Shown piece after piece: positions 49,068-60,543 of a stretch of 64,000 nt of DNA (within the stretch, counting starts at the first letter, position 1; the number at the start of each line of letters is the position of its first letter). The notes beneath the pieces were generated by a model. The model had not been told where the DNA came from, ran no database searches, and worked only from the letters and a program-made list of their open reading frames with translations. A program made the position numbers and the translations under genes. Source of the DNA: Phymatolithon calcareum (Eukaryota > Rhodophyta > Florideophyceae > Hapalidiales); the NCBI GenBank assembly GCA_977006965.1, contig OZ345373.1:1426001-1490000 (forward strand). The letters run 5' to 3'.

Positions 49068-50989
49068 GTGTCTATTTTACGAACCCCCTCAATTGAGGGG
49101 CTATTTGAAAGCTCGAAAATATCCATAAAGCAAATTCGGAACAGATCGCTGACGCCATATTCGTAAAGCCTAGCTCATCTTCTGTGCGAGGAGTATTCAC
49201 ACTACTACCTTAAATTCGCTTCGTTCGGCGCTAGCAACGAAAATATGTTAGTCACTCAGAAGTACCAGACCTGCCATTCCAGGAGAAAAAAAACCGGCCG
49301 CGCGCAGTCGGTACATCAGTACACACCAAGGCAGCATGGGTAATCGGTCTTGCAGAGTGCTCCAGACTATACGGATCCATTTCAAAGTCAGAAAAGGTGA
49401 GTGATATGGTTCAGAATGTACTTGGGGAAAAAATCAATGGTCGCGCGAGCATGTCACATCACGTGAAATGGGTTCTGATTCGTAATCCATTGAAGAAGAC
49501 TAAGATTAAGACAGTCCACATTGTCAACGTCCAGACAGAGAACGCTGAGGATGACATTCCAGACGCTGAGCAGCTTGAACCGAGCCAACACCGGCAAAAG
49601 CGCGGTACCGCCCAAGCCTGCTTACAGTTTTCATCCTTGCCAATCTTCATCGCGAAACGCCTGTTTATTGTCTACAGTCGCGATCATATGCTCCTCAGAA
49701 GGGCACACAAGCTTCGATACAGCCTTCAGAAGCTCTAAACGTCCTCTTCCGAGCACTGTCGTCTAAGTCTTACAGGGCCCTTGAGGCCAAACATCGCACC
49801 GCGAACTTGATGTCATCACGCCCGACCGCGAGCCGAATACGTGCGCTTATTGGGTGCCAAGGTACAAGCGGAAGTTCTATACCCGTTTTAGGGACGATTT
49901 TGCTCTCAGATGTTGAAACGTCGCGCTCTAACCGGAGACTTTTTATCCGAGAATTGTGGTGTTGGACTTCATTCGAAGTGCGATTTCGTGGTAACGATGT
50001 TTCCCCAAGGTACCAGCGCAAACTTGCTGCTTGGACGTCCGCTAAGCTGAGAAGAAAGGGACGAAAATATACTACAGTGACAGAGCCTATTAAGTTTTTC
50101 GAAATACTCGTCCTCATGGCAAGAGTTGAGTTCGGCGCTGAGAGCGCTTTCTGGAAGTCTACCAGGCCGAAGAAGTATTTCCCCGGCCCTTCTTCTTCCA
50201 AAACAGGGATGCCGGTGGCCGAATACCTCCGGTTGATTTCATTCAGAGTGCAATCAAGTGAATTAGGCGACATGTACTCTGCGCAGTACCGCTGGTCCCC
50301 TCGGTCAAGATTTTGTCGATCCCACGAATGACCATAGAAAGCACACTGTGCCAAAGAGATTTTTAAGGCGAGATAGCCCACGGAATGGCAGTTCTGTGCT
50401 GTCTTGTGAACGTGTATGCCGGTATAAGGCGCATTGCATGTGTGGATTCATACTTGGTGAGTGCTGACTCTGCAGAGATTCAACAAGTGCGCCTATAGTT
50501 CATAGGGGCAATCTAACTCTTCTGGCGATTTGCTAGGTTGTTAGCTGGCTGTTATTCTCTGGTGACCATGCAGAGTGTCAAGAGCACATGACACAGTGAA
50601 GGTTTTGTGAAGTGCCACATTACTTGTCGAAGTTCAGTCGCGCCAGAGCGTACATTTGCATTCGAGAGCAGTGCTGGACGCCACGTTACCCCTAAGAAAA
50701 GTAAAACGATGACTGCAGAGGTCATGATGACTACTATTGTGGTGCCAAACAACTGCAGAGTTTGAAAATGCAAGACCTCGACCATTGTGTTCTCACAATG
50801 TAATACGCTTGATAATGCCACAATATGCATTTGCGACATTTCTACTGTTTGGAACTGCTTCACTAAGCATGCTGAAGACATCTATGAGCTTGGCGCTGTT
50901 GATGCGCTTGATAGCGAGTAACTTTCATGAGCAAAAAATTAAATGAATCTCTTCCCTCAATTGAGGGAAAATTTCCGTAAAATAGACAC
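49068..50989. mobile_element. Candidate TA-flanked inverted-repeat transposon
   Basis: GTGTCTATTTTACG at 49068-49081 and its exact reverse complement at 50976-50989, each directly flanked outward by TA (49066-49067 and 50990-50991). Inside both ends lies a CCCTCAATTGAGGG palindrome. The TA flanks suggest a Tc1/mariner-like insertion, but no transposase was recognised inside; a 113-codon ORF (49397-49738) is unclassified and a LINE B fragment is nested within. Confidence 0.5.
50165..50500 (+). pseudogene. LINE family B, endonuclease-region fragment
   Basis: Homologous to the minus strand of 63430-63730: RIPPVDFIQ in one frame, then MAVLCCLVNVYAGIRRIACV matching MFHGIALLCCLAVAYSGIRR, and VDSYLVSADSA. 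Frameshifts and a stop interrupt it. This part precedes the endonuclease GDLNARH motif in the fuller copy. The upstream ORF to 49807 may be older family B sequence. Confidence 0.7.
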
Positions 50990-51000
50990 TAGTTTTGCCA

Positions 51001-51054
51001 ATGATAGTGTTGTTGCTATACTGCAAATTTGCAGTACGGCAACAACTCTATCAT
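51001..51054. repeat. Near-perfect 54-bp palindrome
   Basis: ATGATAGTGTTGTTGC at the left pairs with GCAACAACTCTATCAT at the right with one mismatch, around CTGCAAATTTGCAG; only TATA/TACG are unpaired. It lies 12 bp outside the right end of the TA-flanked element and about 370 bp from the bZIP stop codon. Confidence 0.8.
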
Positions 51055-51426
51055 ACGAAATTATCATAACCATTCATGAGGACCCTCGATGCGGTACTGT
51101 AGCGAGGGCGAGAACCGGGCCACGTGAAACTAGACCCTGAGAGGGCCTCTCGAGGAGAGGAGGAATCAATTATTGAGTTTTATCCAGGCATGGAGGACGA
51201 TTCCGCACCCTAGCAACGTGCCTGGCTCATAGTTTACATCCTAGTTTAATGAAAGCTGTGGTTCAGTCGGCATTCTACGGCATTAAATTTCCCCCGGCGA
51301 AGGAATGAGCGCTTCCTACTACGGTACTGAAATCAGCCGTACAGTACTCCTCTCCACCTACACAGACGCAGCTCAAACGCACCTCTACAGACACAGCATG
51401 CACAGTACATTGCAACCTTCACTACC
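51055..51426. other. 3' flank of the bZIP-like gene
   Basis: No repeat or other gene recognised; the bZIP 3' UTR should lie here. Confidence 0.35.
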
Positions 51427-52284
51427 TCACCTGGACGACCCTCCGCCACGATGCTTGCAATGGCACTGCACGGGACGACTTATCTCCATATTTGAAATCA
51501 CCCAGTGCAACGCATCTTTCAGAGCAGCAACCTCTTCTCGATTCTTCACTCGTGTCACCTCCGCTTCGCGCCTGCTTCGCAATCTGCATCTCTCATTTGC
51601 GCTCAGGTCGTCTTGGTAATCATTCTGGATTTGCTTCTTTGCTACACGAACGGCCTCCTTCTTCTTTGTTGCGAAGGAAGTGATCTCTTGAAGAAAGCGT
51701 TCGTGCAAATCATTGGCCTCCTCCGCTGTGCGCTGCGTGCGCCTGTTCGACGTGCTACCGCCGATGCTCAGGTCGTGCTGTAGTTCCGCCGACGGCATGA
51801 ATCCGTTCATGTCTATCGGCAAGTTGAGCGGCGACCGGGAGATTTCGGACAAATTGACTTTTGCCGGGCGTATTGCCGGCGTCGCTGGTGCACTGTGCCG
51901 CAGCATAGGCATCATGGGTGAGTTGTGTTGCATATGCGATGTGAAGGAAGCGGCGTGTTGCTGAGTTATCGGCGTGGAGGAAACCATGCCCTGTGGCGCG
52001 GTGAGTTGATCCTCCTCAAAGCTGACGCGGGCATATGACTGCTCGGCGGCCACACGCCGGGTTGCTGCTGGAGGAAGGTTTCCACCGACCATCATCGGAA
52101 CGTTACTCATAAGGTCGTTGTTATGCGGTGTAACCAGCTCAAACGTCTCCATGTCGCCCATGTCGCCCCGGAAGAGAGAACGACGGGTGACGTGAGGCGA
52201 ACTCTCATAGACGAGCGCCTGTGCGGAGCCCTCATGATCTTCATCAACCATCATCTGGTCTTCAGGACGGAAGAGTTGGTCCAT
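51427..52284 (-). CDS. bZIP-like transcription factor
   Basis: An ATG-started 285-residue protein. Residues 1-185 are Met/Gln/Ser/Pro-rich and look disordered (MMPMLRHSAPATPAIRP; LMSNVPMMVGGNLPPAA), typical of activation regions. From about 185 a charged helix begins (AEEANDLHERFLQEITSFAT). The basic region is at 229-248: N230 followed by ERCRLRS and R238, fitting the N-x7-R bZIP signature. The zipper that follows is short and weak, with heptad positions near N248, L255 and V262 before a Pro at 271. The C-terminus HCKHRGGGSSR is unusual. It would bind DNA as a dimer in the nucleus. The weak zipper suggests heterodimerisation or an atypical family. No introns seen. Confidence 0.75.
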   Translation of the reverse strand: MDQLFRPEDQMMVDEDHEGSAQALVYESSPHVTRRSLFRGDMGDMETFELVTPHNNDLMSNVPMMVGGNLPPAATRRVAAEQSYARVSFEEDQLTAPQGMVSSTPITQQHAASFTSHMQHNSPMMPMLRHSAPATPAIRPAKVNLSEISRSPLNLPIDMNGFMPSAELQHDLSIGGSTSNRRTQRTAEEANDLHERFLQEITSFATKKKEAVRVAKKQIQNDYQDDLSANERCRLRSRREAEVTRVKNREEVAALKDALHWVISNMEISRPVQCHCKHRGGGSSR

Positions 52285-53430
52285 GGCTGTAAAAGATGCA
52301 GTTTGGCAACACAGCAGGGCCCTGGGGCTGCGGTAAAGTTAGACTTTTGCGTTGTTTTCGTACAGCTTCATAAAACAGTGAGTGCTTTACGTACCAGGAG
52401 CGAGGTCTATGAGGGGCCGGGGTTGAATTTTGACTTCACGGTCTTATATGCCTTCGAGTAGAATTTGACGTCGTTGTGTATAAACAATTTCGTCGAAAAA
52501 GTTTTCTTAATATAATCCTTTCTTGTTCAGGGAACGACGAATAATGCTCGCCATTCATGACCTGAATTGGAGTTTTAGTACTAAAACGAGCTAGAAACGA
52601 AGATTCAGGCAACAGTTTCAGGCAGTACATCTGTACACTTTTCGTTTCTTAAGCCTTCTGAGATGAGTGTCATCATTTCTCCCATTGGTCGGAATTCATC
52701 GCTTTATGATCTATAGCTACACCTTTCTCATGCGATTCAGCACAAATGCATACATTTTCAATAACTTTTTTGAAACAAAGAACTCAGATTCGAACAACGC
52801 TCGTCTAAAATTATACTGACATCGTTATTGAACTGATGACACCTGATGTTAATCTTGGTAGGGAGGCTCTTGTATCTTTATCGTTTTTCTATCTTCCCGA
52901 AAGTCATTTCACTGTGATGAAACAAGTGATGACTCTCAGTAGAGGTGGCACAGCAATCAATGCCGTTGATACATATCACAAAATTTGACTCGGAAACAAG
53001 GAAACTGCACTCTGTTAGTGATGGACGCAGCTTGTCAGCGCATTGGGTGCGTAGCACTCAAAGTTCCAGTCAAAGTTTGCTAGGTGAGAAGATAAAAGAA
53101 TAGTTCAAAACTCCAATGTCTATTCTCTCCGAGCGGAACTTGTCGCGTTTGAGCTATCCTCATAGGGAATGTGAACGGGGGTGCTCATGACACCGAAAAT
53201 AGGACGGAACCGAGATAAGTAGGGGAAGTGAAAATCAGGGGAAAATTAAACTTGGACCTTCAACCACTTCCAGCTTCAATTCCAAGTTTCCGATACTCGC
53301 GGAGCCGATGCTCCGGGTACATGCTGCTGGCCGTGAAGCGCATCTACGCCGCCTTTTCTGAACGCGACCCATTTGTGAAAGTTAGTCAAACCGAAATATT
53401 ATGATTTCATCAGTTCGAGGTATAAATAGA
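52285..53430. other. 5' flank of the bZIP-like gene, nothing else recognised
   Basis: Likely contains the bZIP promoter (no specific box identified). No other gene or repeat match. Confidence 0.35.
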
Positions 53431-53435
53431 AAACT

Positions 53436-53540
53436 CCGTGGAACCCCCAAGAAATTAATCGCTAATCATGTATCACGGCACGTTAGAAGGTGAACATGTC
53501 TTGATATATGATTGGCGACTGAGTCATGGGGGTTCCACGG
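53436..53540. repeat. 105-bp hairpin, MITE-like
   Basis: Starts CCGTGGAACCCCCA and ends TGGGGGTTCCACGG, exact reverse complements. Further in, TCGC.AATCAT.TATCA pairs with its opposite side. The central ~15 nt are unpaired. No clear target duplication. Confidence 0.8.
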
Positions 53541-53592
53541 TCCAAACCAGCATAGTAGCGTACTTCCACACCATTGGCTCCTTCTGCACGAA

Positions 53593-53696
53593 AAGGCTGT
53601 CTGAAACTAATGTTTTCCACTAAAGTGGAAATCATTAGTTTCAGACAGCCTTAGTGGACGTTCCAATAGCTCTCGAGGGCTTTTGGAACGTCCACT
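53593..53696. repeat. Two abutting hairpins
   Basis: First, 53593-53652: AAGGCTGTCTGAAACTAATG and its exact reverse complement enclose TTTCCAC-TAAA-GTGGAAA, so the whole 60 nt is nearly self-complementary. Second, 53653-53696: AGTGGACGTTCCAA and TTGGAACGTCCACT enclose a further imperfect stem around CTCGAG. They touch without spacer. Confidence 0.88.
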
Positions 53697-55605
53697 AGTT
53701 GCAGGCAGCAGCAAAGGGATCTGCGGGCGAGGATCCGGAAGCCCGGTAGTTCACGTAGCTTACTTTTCAGCTTCCTGGCCTTACTGCCCCACAAAACCTG
53801 AAGCGCCGACGTGGAATAAGATGCGCGGAAGATGTTCAAAGCGCCGGCATCTTCGTCGTTCACAGCATCGCGTTGCTTTTATGGCTCAGACTGTTGCTGT
53901 AGGTTAATCGGGCGAAGCATCGTACTCCTTATTGCAGGAGTAGGCACTAAAACAATTGAGCTGCAGCACAGCAAACATATAGATGCAGTTCGATTTCTCA
54001 GCAATGCAAACTTGTGCAAATGGGAATAGTTTATCCTAATGCCAGTGAATGCCTTCTCTGTAGCAATAAAGAAGAGGAAAATGAGTGCACGATTGCGTTG
54101 TCGAGAATGCCAGTTACACAATCAAGCGCAGTTTTGACGCAAGCGAAGCTGGCGTGATTGGGTAAGCCCATCGCCTGAGCCTGGTGGACAAATGATATGC
54201 TCACAATTGTTAAAAGTGAGGTGGGAAGGGAGCATACAGTATGTGTGCCGGGCTTTATACCACTATTGACGTGCAAAAACGACACTCGAACGTCAATACT
54301 TCACGGACACCGTGGCTCCAAACGATGAGAAACTTTGCTACCGCATCAAGATAGAAACGCATTCAGCTCGCGAACGTAGACGTTTTTGGCTTACAAACTA
54401 GCCATCCTGAAGAACCAGTTCGTCGGTACCATTATTTCGGGATCGAATCGCATCCATTGGCTTCTATGACCGTTGCATCTTCATACAGCGCACAGTCCAG
54501 CACTTGAGTACCTGTTGCAACATCATGTTGCAATGGATATACAAAAAAGGTAGGCTGAAAAGTAAAGTTGCCGTCCTGAGTCCATCCACTCTCGTCCGAT
54601 GAAACAACCAATTGGGAGGATCCCCGATCTACACAGTGAGCAAATTGCAGCTGCGTGTAACTTCGACCACGGATCTCTCCTATATTTAGCTGGCTGTTCC
54701 CCTCACGCTGACTGTGCTCGCATTCGTGCCCAGTCCATTTCCACTCAAATGACACCTCTTTACCATCACATCGCGAATCAGCATTTGCACGAAAGCGCAG
54801 GAGGACTTCTGGAAAGCTGGGATTTTTCCCCGCTTCAATTTAGCATGGAAAAATTGTTGCAGGAGATATCCCCGTGTGGGCAACAGCCGTCTTCATTTAC
54901 ATGTTTGTTATGCGCGTCAATATTACAGTTGTGGTTTACTGAGAGCCCATGGAAACAGCCGTGGTGGAGGTGAACGGAAAAGCACTGAATTTAATAATTC
55001 GGGGCAGCCGCCGAGCATCACCTGGGGACAGAACGCAAGGTTATAGTAAAGTATGAAATGGACTGTGGCAAGGCACTAGACTCCCACTACTCTACAGCGT
55101 CACCGTATTAGAGACCTGGCAATATCCTAGAATGAACAAGTACAGAAAAGCTGCTTCCGTACAGCTTTAGGGGTGCTACTGAGGCCATTTTTAATAAGCA
55201 AGTAAGCAGTTGTTTAAAAACCCGACTTTCAGACGCGTAATGGTCCAATATGACTTGAAGACCTGGTAAACTTCCTGCATGACAAATTTTGTCGTTCGCA
55301 TGAAGGCCGTTTTGAGGGAAATACTCAATTTAGGACATCAAATGCCAATTACTTTCTGTAGTTTGCGCACAGAGGAAACACTAAAGTCAAGCAGAAACGC
55401 TGTAGAGAGCCCGAGACTAGGGCATGCTCCGCACTTAAGCCCGTCGGAAACATCAGGATGGATGGATAGATGTGCGTTTACCTGAAGCTTTTTTATATGT
55501 TATGTACCTGAGAGGCGTCCATTGCATACAATTCTACTCCGTATTCGTGGGTCGGAATCCCGCCGACCGCTCTTTGCAAACTGGCTTCTTCTTCTTCTTT
55601 ATTGC
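53697..55605. other. Intergenic, no supported gene
   Basis: Several ORFs of 60-124 codons without recognisable motifs on both strands; no LINE or hAT match seen. Confidence 0.35.
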
Positions 55606-55609
55606 GAAA

Positions 55610-55745
55610 AGATCGTTCACACGGAAGATGAGCGCCTGAAGTTGTTCTTTGCTTTCTTCTTTATTGCAGGTTTTTGAAGTTTTCCTAGAACAACTCCACA
55701 TCCTTACGACTACATTAGACTTTAACATATACGAGTGGTATGTAA
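55610..55745 (-). repeat. Dispersed repeat Y, copy 5
   Basis: TTTCTTCTTTATTGCAGGTTTTTGAAG, CTAGAACAACTCCACATCCTTACG and TTTAACATATACGAGTGGTA in short blocks; the TTTC-rich tail complement is at the left. Confidence 0.75.
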
Positions 55746-56999
55746 AAGCTGTAACACTAGGCGTCGCCATGGCGTTGGCCGTGTGAGCGTGGTTCGTGTG
55801 AGGATTGGAATCAAGAAGAAGGGTTACTTGGCTATTGTTGGTTGACAAACCGATCTGTCTCGGTATCAGCTGTCGATGATTTATGTCGACGTCGATGTTC
55901 GTGACCCTGCTACCTGGGGTCGACTAATTTGTCTTATATACCGTAAATAATCTATGAATAGAACTACAGAAAGCTACCGTGACGAGGTAAGCATGCACCA
56001 AAATGATGACGCCACGTAGTTTACCCGTCATCTCATGCCCACGGAAGTGTCGAATTCATCTCACGCCAGTAGATCATGTGGCTGTGATGAAGGGAATTAA
56101 ACAGGAGGGAAAAACATAGTTGGAGTGTTAGCTTGGAGTTTGTCACATTGCACTCATGTATTATCTGCGATGTGATCGAACTCGTCTGGGTTGGATATAC
56201 CAGCAGGTATACCGGTTCAGCCTTGTTCGTAAATGAAGTACCTGATATGGATTTAGCCAAACTTTCCAAACGGCGAGATGACGTAGTCGAATATCAGCCT
56301 GATGAAAAGCGAAGCCAAGCTTTCCAAACGGCGAGATGACTTGGATGGTATCAGCGATTGTCGTCCTAGATTCACAGCCAGAGGCAGGATCTTCGGAGCA
56401 TAATCGGTTCTACGATTGCAGTGCCCAAAGGGTCTATGAATCGATAGCTGTGTCTACGACGAGTGGAACACACCGTCTCCGGCGTTCAGTATTAGCCGCA
56501 CTAGCTCGTGCTAGAATTCTTGATAGGATTCGGTTTTCTTCTAAATGCTTGGGTCCCTTCTCAGTGAGGAACTCCCAGCAAGATTTTATATCTTTTCTGT
56601 TACGCTGATTTCGTCACCCAACCTGGGTAAACACTTGTGTTCATAGTGAACACGAAAGACAACTATTACGAAATCAGTCCAATGAATACTACTGCAATAA
56701 ACGCAATAAATGTTGCGTGTCTCGAACAAAGCATGATTGCCGTTGTAGTCCACGTAGAATATCATGAACTTGGACTAAACCCCACCTAATTGCTCGACAG
56801 AGTTAGCCCACGAAGGAAGGCCAATATCCTTCTCTGAGAAGTTATGTCAGCCGGAGCACAGCTCTTCATAGCAATGACGATAATGCTGGACAAGGAATCT
56901 TCGCGCGAGTTTTGGCCGATCTTGCACAGCGAGCAATATGTAGGAGGTTCAGACTCTGCGGATGGATGTCAACGGCTCTTCGACAAACAGAAGAATCCT
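55746..56999. other. Intergenic with a short direct repeat
   Basis: 56258-56283 and 56313-56338 share CCAA.CTTTCCAAACGGCGAGATGAC, 55 bp apart. Otherwise nothing recognised. Confidence 0.45.
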
Positions 57000-57320
57000 G
57001 AGATTTACATAGTAGTTGATGTAACAACAGCTCAAAAGCTGAACAAAGTGCAGACCTTCGCGTAGCTTTCAGCCGCCGTCTTTCAAAGGGATGACCCTGG
57101 TTGGAAACCATTTAGGATGTTGTTGGTCTTTTCGAACAGCTCCACATCCCTACGGCTACCGTAGACTTTAACAGCTACAAGTGGTACATGATGCGAGAAC
57201 AGGTGTGCAACGCTGAACAAAGGGCAGATCTTCGACCAGCTTAACATGCATATTGCTACAAGTCAATCTTCAGTTGCCGTCCTACAAAGAGATGCCACGG
57301 TTGGAAACTATTTTGGCTTC
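57000..57320 (-). repeat. Dispersed repeat Y, two tandem fragments (copies 6 and 7)
   Basis: 57010-57115 (AGTTGATGTAACAACAGCTC, AACAAAGTGCAGACCTTCG, GGTTGGAAACCATTTAGGATG) and 57120-57320 (AACAGCTCCACATCCCTACGG, CTTTAACAGCTACAAGTGGTAC, GGTTGGAAACTATTTTGG) both follow the family order. Confidence 0.7.
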
Positions 57321-57349
57321 TTCTTGCTCTGAGAAGGATGGTTTAGACA

Positions 57350-59245
57350 TGACGATTGATATCACTTTTAGCGCGTGATCGAGTGTGCGGTCTTCTGATA
57401 TCTTCCTCACTTGATAGGGTTATAGGAAGTGATGGAATAGCCAGAGGGTGTACTCACCTGACGGAAGAGCTCAAAGACCCCCAAGGCGCAGCCATACAGC
57501 GGAGGAAATTTCAAGTCACACGTGCACTAAAACGAGAACTAAAGAGAGCTCTAAGACGTGCCCCAAGGCGAAAAGCAGCTGGCCCAGATGGAATTTTTTC
57601 TGAAGCACTGCTTCCTACTTGCAACTATCGCGAAAGCCGGACAACTCGGTTTTTGGCTTGAGGACTGGAACCACGGTTTGGTGGTCCCAATATTCAAGAA
57701 AGGAGACCCAAGCACCCCGAAAAGCTACAGACCTATTTCTCTGTTGTCGCACGCTCGCAAAATATTCGAATCAGCGGTGGATAAACTGATCCGGAAGAAG
57801 TATTCCTTCAACAGATCACAAATGGGATTCCAACCTCTAAAAGGCACAGAAGAGCCCTCCTCCGTCATACAGCAGCCGTAAAACAAGGAAGAAAGACGAA
57901 AGCCATACTTGACTTGAAGTCAGCGTACGATCAGGTACCACGAGAGGAGTTAATGCGAGAAATTGACCTCAGATTATCAACAAACTGGGCATAGTTGGCT
58001 TCGCTCTCCTACAGAAGACCCTCTTCAGGGTTATGAATGACGCAGGAATAACACGAGGTATAAGCGAGCGTGGAGTCCCCCAGGGATCCCCCATTAGCCC
58101 CACACTGTTCAATATTCTGATGGACACTTTGGCAGAAAGGATAACGGCCCTGAGCTTCAACGATTCTGTTGCGAGTCTTCGCTTGAATATGTTTGCGCAC
58201 GACGTCATACTAATAGCGAGGAATGAAGACGAGCTCCGGGAAATGCTCAGCGAATGCTCCGAATGGGCGCAGGTCTATCGAATGACGTGGTCAACCGGAA
58301 AGTGCTCCGCCATACTGCCAGGTCAAAGGATCAGATATCCGTTTGTTCTGGCGAACGAGGAAGTTCAAATAAGACGCACGGCAGAATATCTCGGTACGAC
58401 AATCAACGAGAACGGAATTCGTGACGACCGACTCCTGGAGCGCTTCAAAAGCGCTGGCGCAAAAGTGCGGCTCATGAGCACTCTGGGCATGACAGGAAAG
58501 GATACAACACGGAAAAATGCATCAGGCTTTTCAAAGCTTTCATCAGGCCGGTGTATAAGTACGCCGCACATATAACTCCTGACACAATCCGAGTATCGAG
58601 AGCAGCAGTGCAAGTCCAAAAGGATATCGCAACGATACTGCTTGGAAAATGAGCAGGGCGGCACTGGAGAAGACTAATGAAGCTCTGCCAAATAGAACCA
58701 TGGGAGTTCCGCCGACAGCACCTGCTCTCGAAGTTAACGCGAAGACTTAGGAAGATTGTGGAGGAGACACGCGACGCGGGGGCAGAGCTGGAACTCGAGA
58801 CGCTGGACAGCATGCGAAAATCGAGCTCACCAACCGATATCCAAGACAGGAGTGCCCTCCGAATAGCCTGGGAACAACAAGAAGAACGCCGCGCTAGGAA
58901 AATTACATTTGCCAAGAATGGTCTACCGCACCAAGCAGTGAGGATGAAAGAAATCAGGCACAGAATTCTCTGCGCAAGATGGTTTGTAGGTCAGTTTCCA
59001 AGAAATCTGCCGAAGTTAATAGAAGAAATGGGCAGTCAAGGAGCATGGGCAGTTAGAATTCTGAAGAGCATCCTGAGGAAGCCATCATGGACCCCCACAG
59101 AGGAGACCAACGTGGCCCGAGCCATCGATGTGATACATAGTAATTCTGATTAAGGAACCGAAATTTCGAGTGTAGTAGAATGCTAAGAAAGGTGCCGACT
59201 TTCCTCACGTTGGGATACCTGGTACCTTCTCAATAAATCGACTTA
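57350..59245 (+). pseudogene. LINE family D, most complete copy
   Basis: Rightward. Frames give an RT start region (KGDPSTPKSYRPISLLSHAR), a break near 57880-58030, then ISERGVPQGSPISPTLFNIL. The active site reads MFAHDVILIA: the first catalytic Asp of FADD is His, so the RT is dead. It continues RTAEYLGTTINENGI, a frameshift near 58560, and the C-terminal frame 58677-59153 (WEFRRQHLLSKLTRRL, RARKITFAKNG, RHRILCARWFVGQFPR, ending HSNSD). No endonuclease was recognised upstream. The 3' end is AGGTGCCGACTTTCC ... GGTACCTTCTCAATAAATC. Confidence 0.88.
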
Positions 59246-60437
59246 ATTACGCCAGTGGGTGTACAGGAATTATGGGCTGAGGACGGCGCCTACCTTCACT
59301 GCCAGCGACAAGACCAGGAGGAGTGCTACCAAGCTTACAGTCTTTAGTTAACCTTTGAGGGTGAGCAACCACACTGGAATTGAGATATGGTAAAAAGGCG
59401 GAAAAGTGTATACTATAGTCCTCCCACTGTTCCAATGGCGAATGCTTTGTGCTGTGCCTCACAGCACAAAACAAGTTTCACAGCCTGTGAGGTTTCATTT
59501 TGAGCAACGTGCACACTGCCGGACTGCTCTGACTTACTCAAGACGGTCAACTCAAATACGAGGGAGGCAAGAGATGTTTCTCAAGGTTTCGATTCTATTG
59601 GGAGCATGGTAGCATATTTTAGTTTTTTTATCACCATTGTATCCCACCTGCTGTATGGAATCAGTGCTGCGTGGAAAACTAAAATAGCTCTTTTTTCGTG
59701 AGGACTTCTGCGCAGGGTGACCTGCATTACTTGAATTCTTATAGCTCGCATCAGCTCCTCGTCGAAGTCTAGATAGTTACTTAAAGCAGAGAAGTGCCAA
59801 GCACTTCCCTCGTGACTGAGTACGCTCCTGTCGCTGACGGTGCCTGAGTCTTAGGAGATATCACTAGCGCAAGTGGCTCGCCTGCTTGAGAATTTTGTGG
59901 ATGCTCTCCAAGAAACACGTTTGTCTCATTTTTACCTGACATACCTTTAGAACGTAGAGTTCAGCCCACGTCGAGAAGAGGGTGTGTTCACTGCCATTCT
60001 GAAGCGATGGATAGCTCGGCAGCAGCAATTTGTGCTTAAAGGAGGTGTCAACGTCAATAGCGATGCGCCCTGGGAGAGGCCTCCAGAAGAAAAAAACGAC
60101 ATTCCCAGGCTTACATGTAGCTTTTGTCTACTTCGGCGTTGTGCGCCATGTTTTACGTTGTACTTTAGTTGGAATCCGGATGGGTTGTTACCATACTTTT
60201 TTATTGTAGACAATCTTAAACTTGAAGCTGAAGAAGCAAGTTTTGCTGCATATTCAGCTATGTAGATATCTATAGGTTCCACACAGAGGAAAGGATTCCA
60301 AAAAGTCCATCATCTTCTTTTCTTTCACCTGTGAAATTCGTCAAAGCTATACAGAGTAGCTTGGCAAAAGTTCGTGTAGATTCTATGGTGTATTCTGCAT
60401 CGGTCTACTAGGCTCAGCGTAGTGACACATACTATCT
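59246..60437. other. Intergenic, no supported gene
   Basis: ORFs of 93-111 codons overlap on both strands at 59947-60282 without motifs. No repeat match seen. Confidence 0.35.
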
Positions 60438-60543
60438 GGGGGAAATTGTAGGTTTTTATTTTAGAAGCCCTCAACGCCGGTATTCACCAACACCAGAGCA
60501 GCTTCCCGTTCATACTGCCATCTCATTACCCAATCAGATCACA

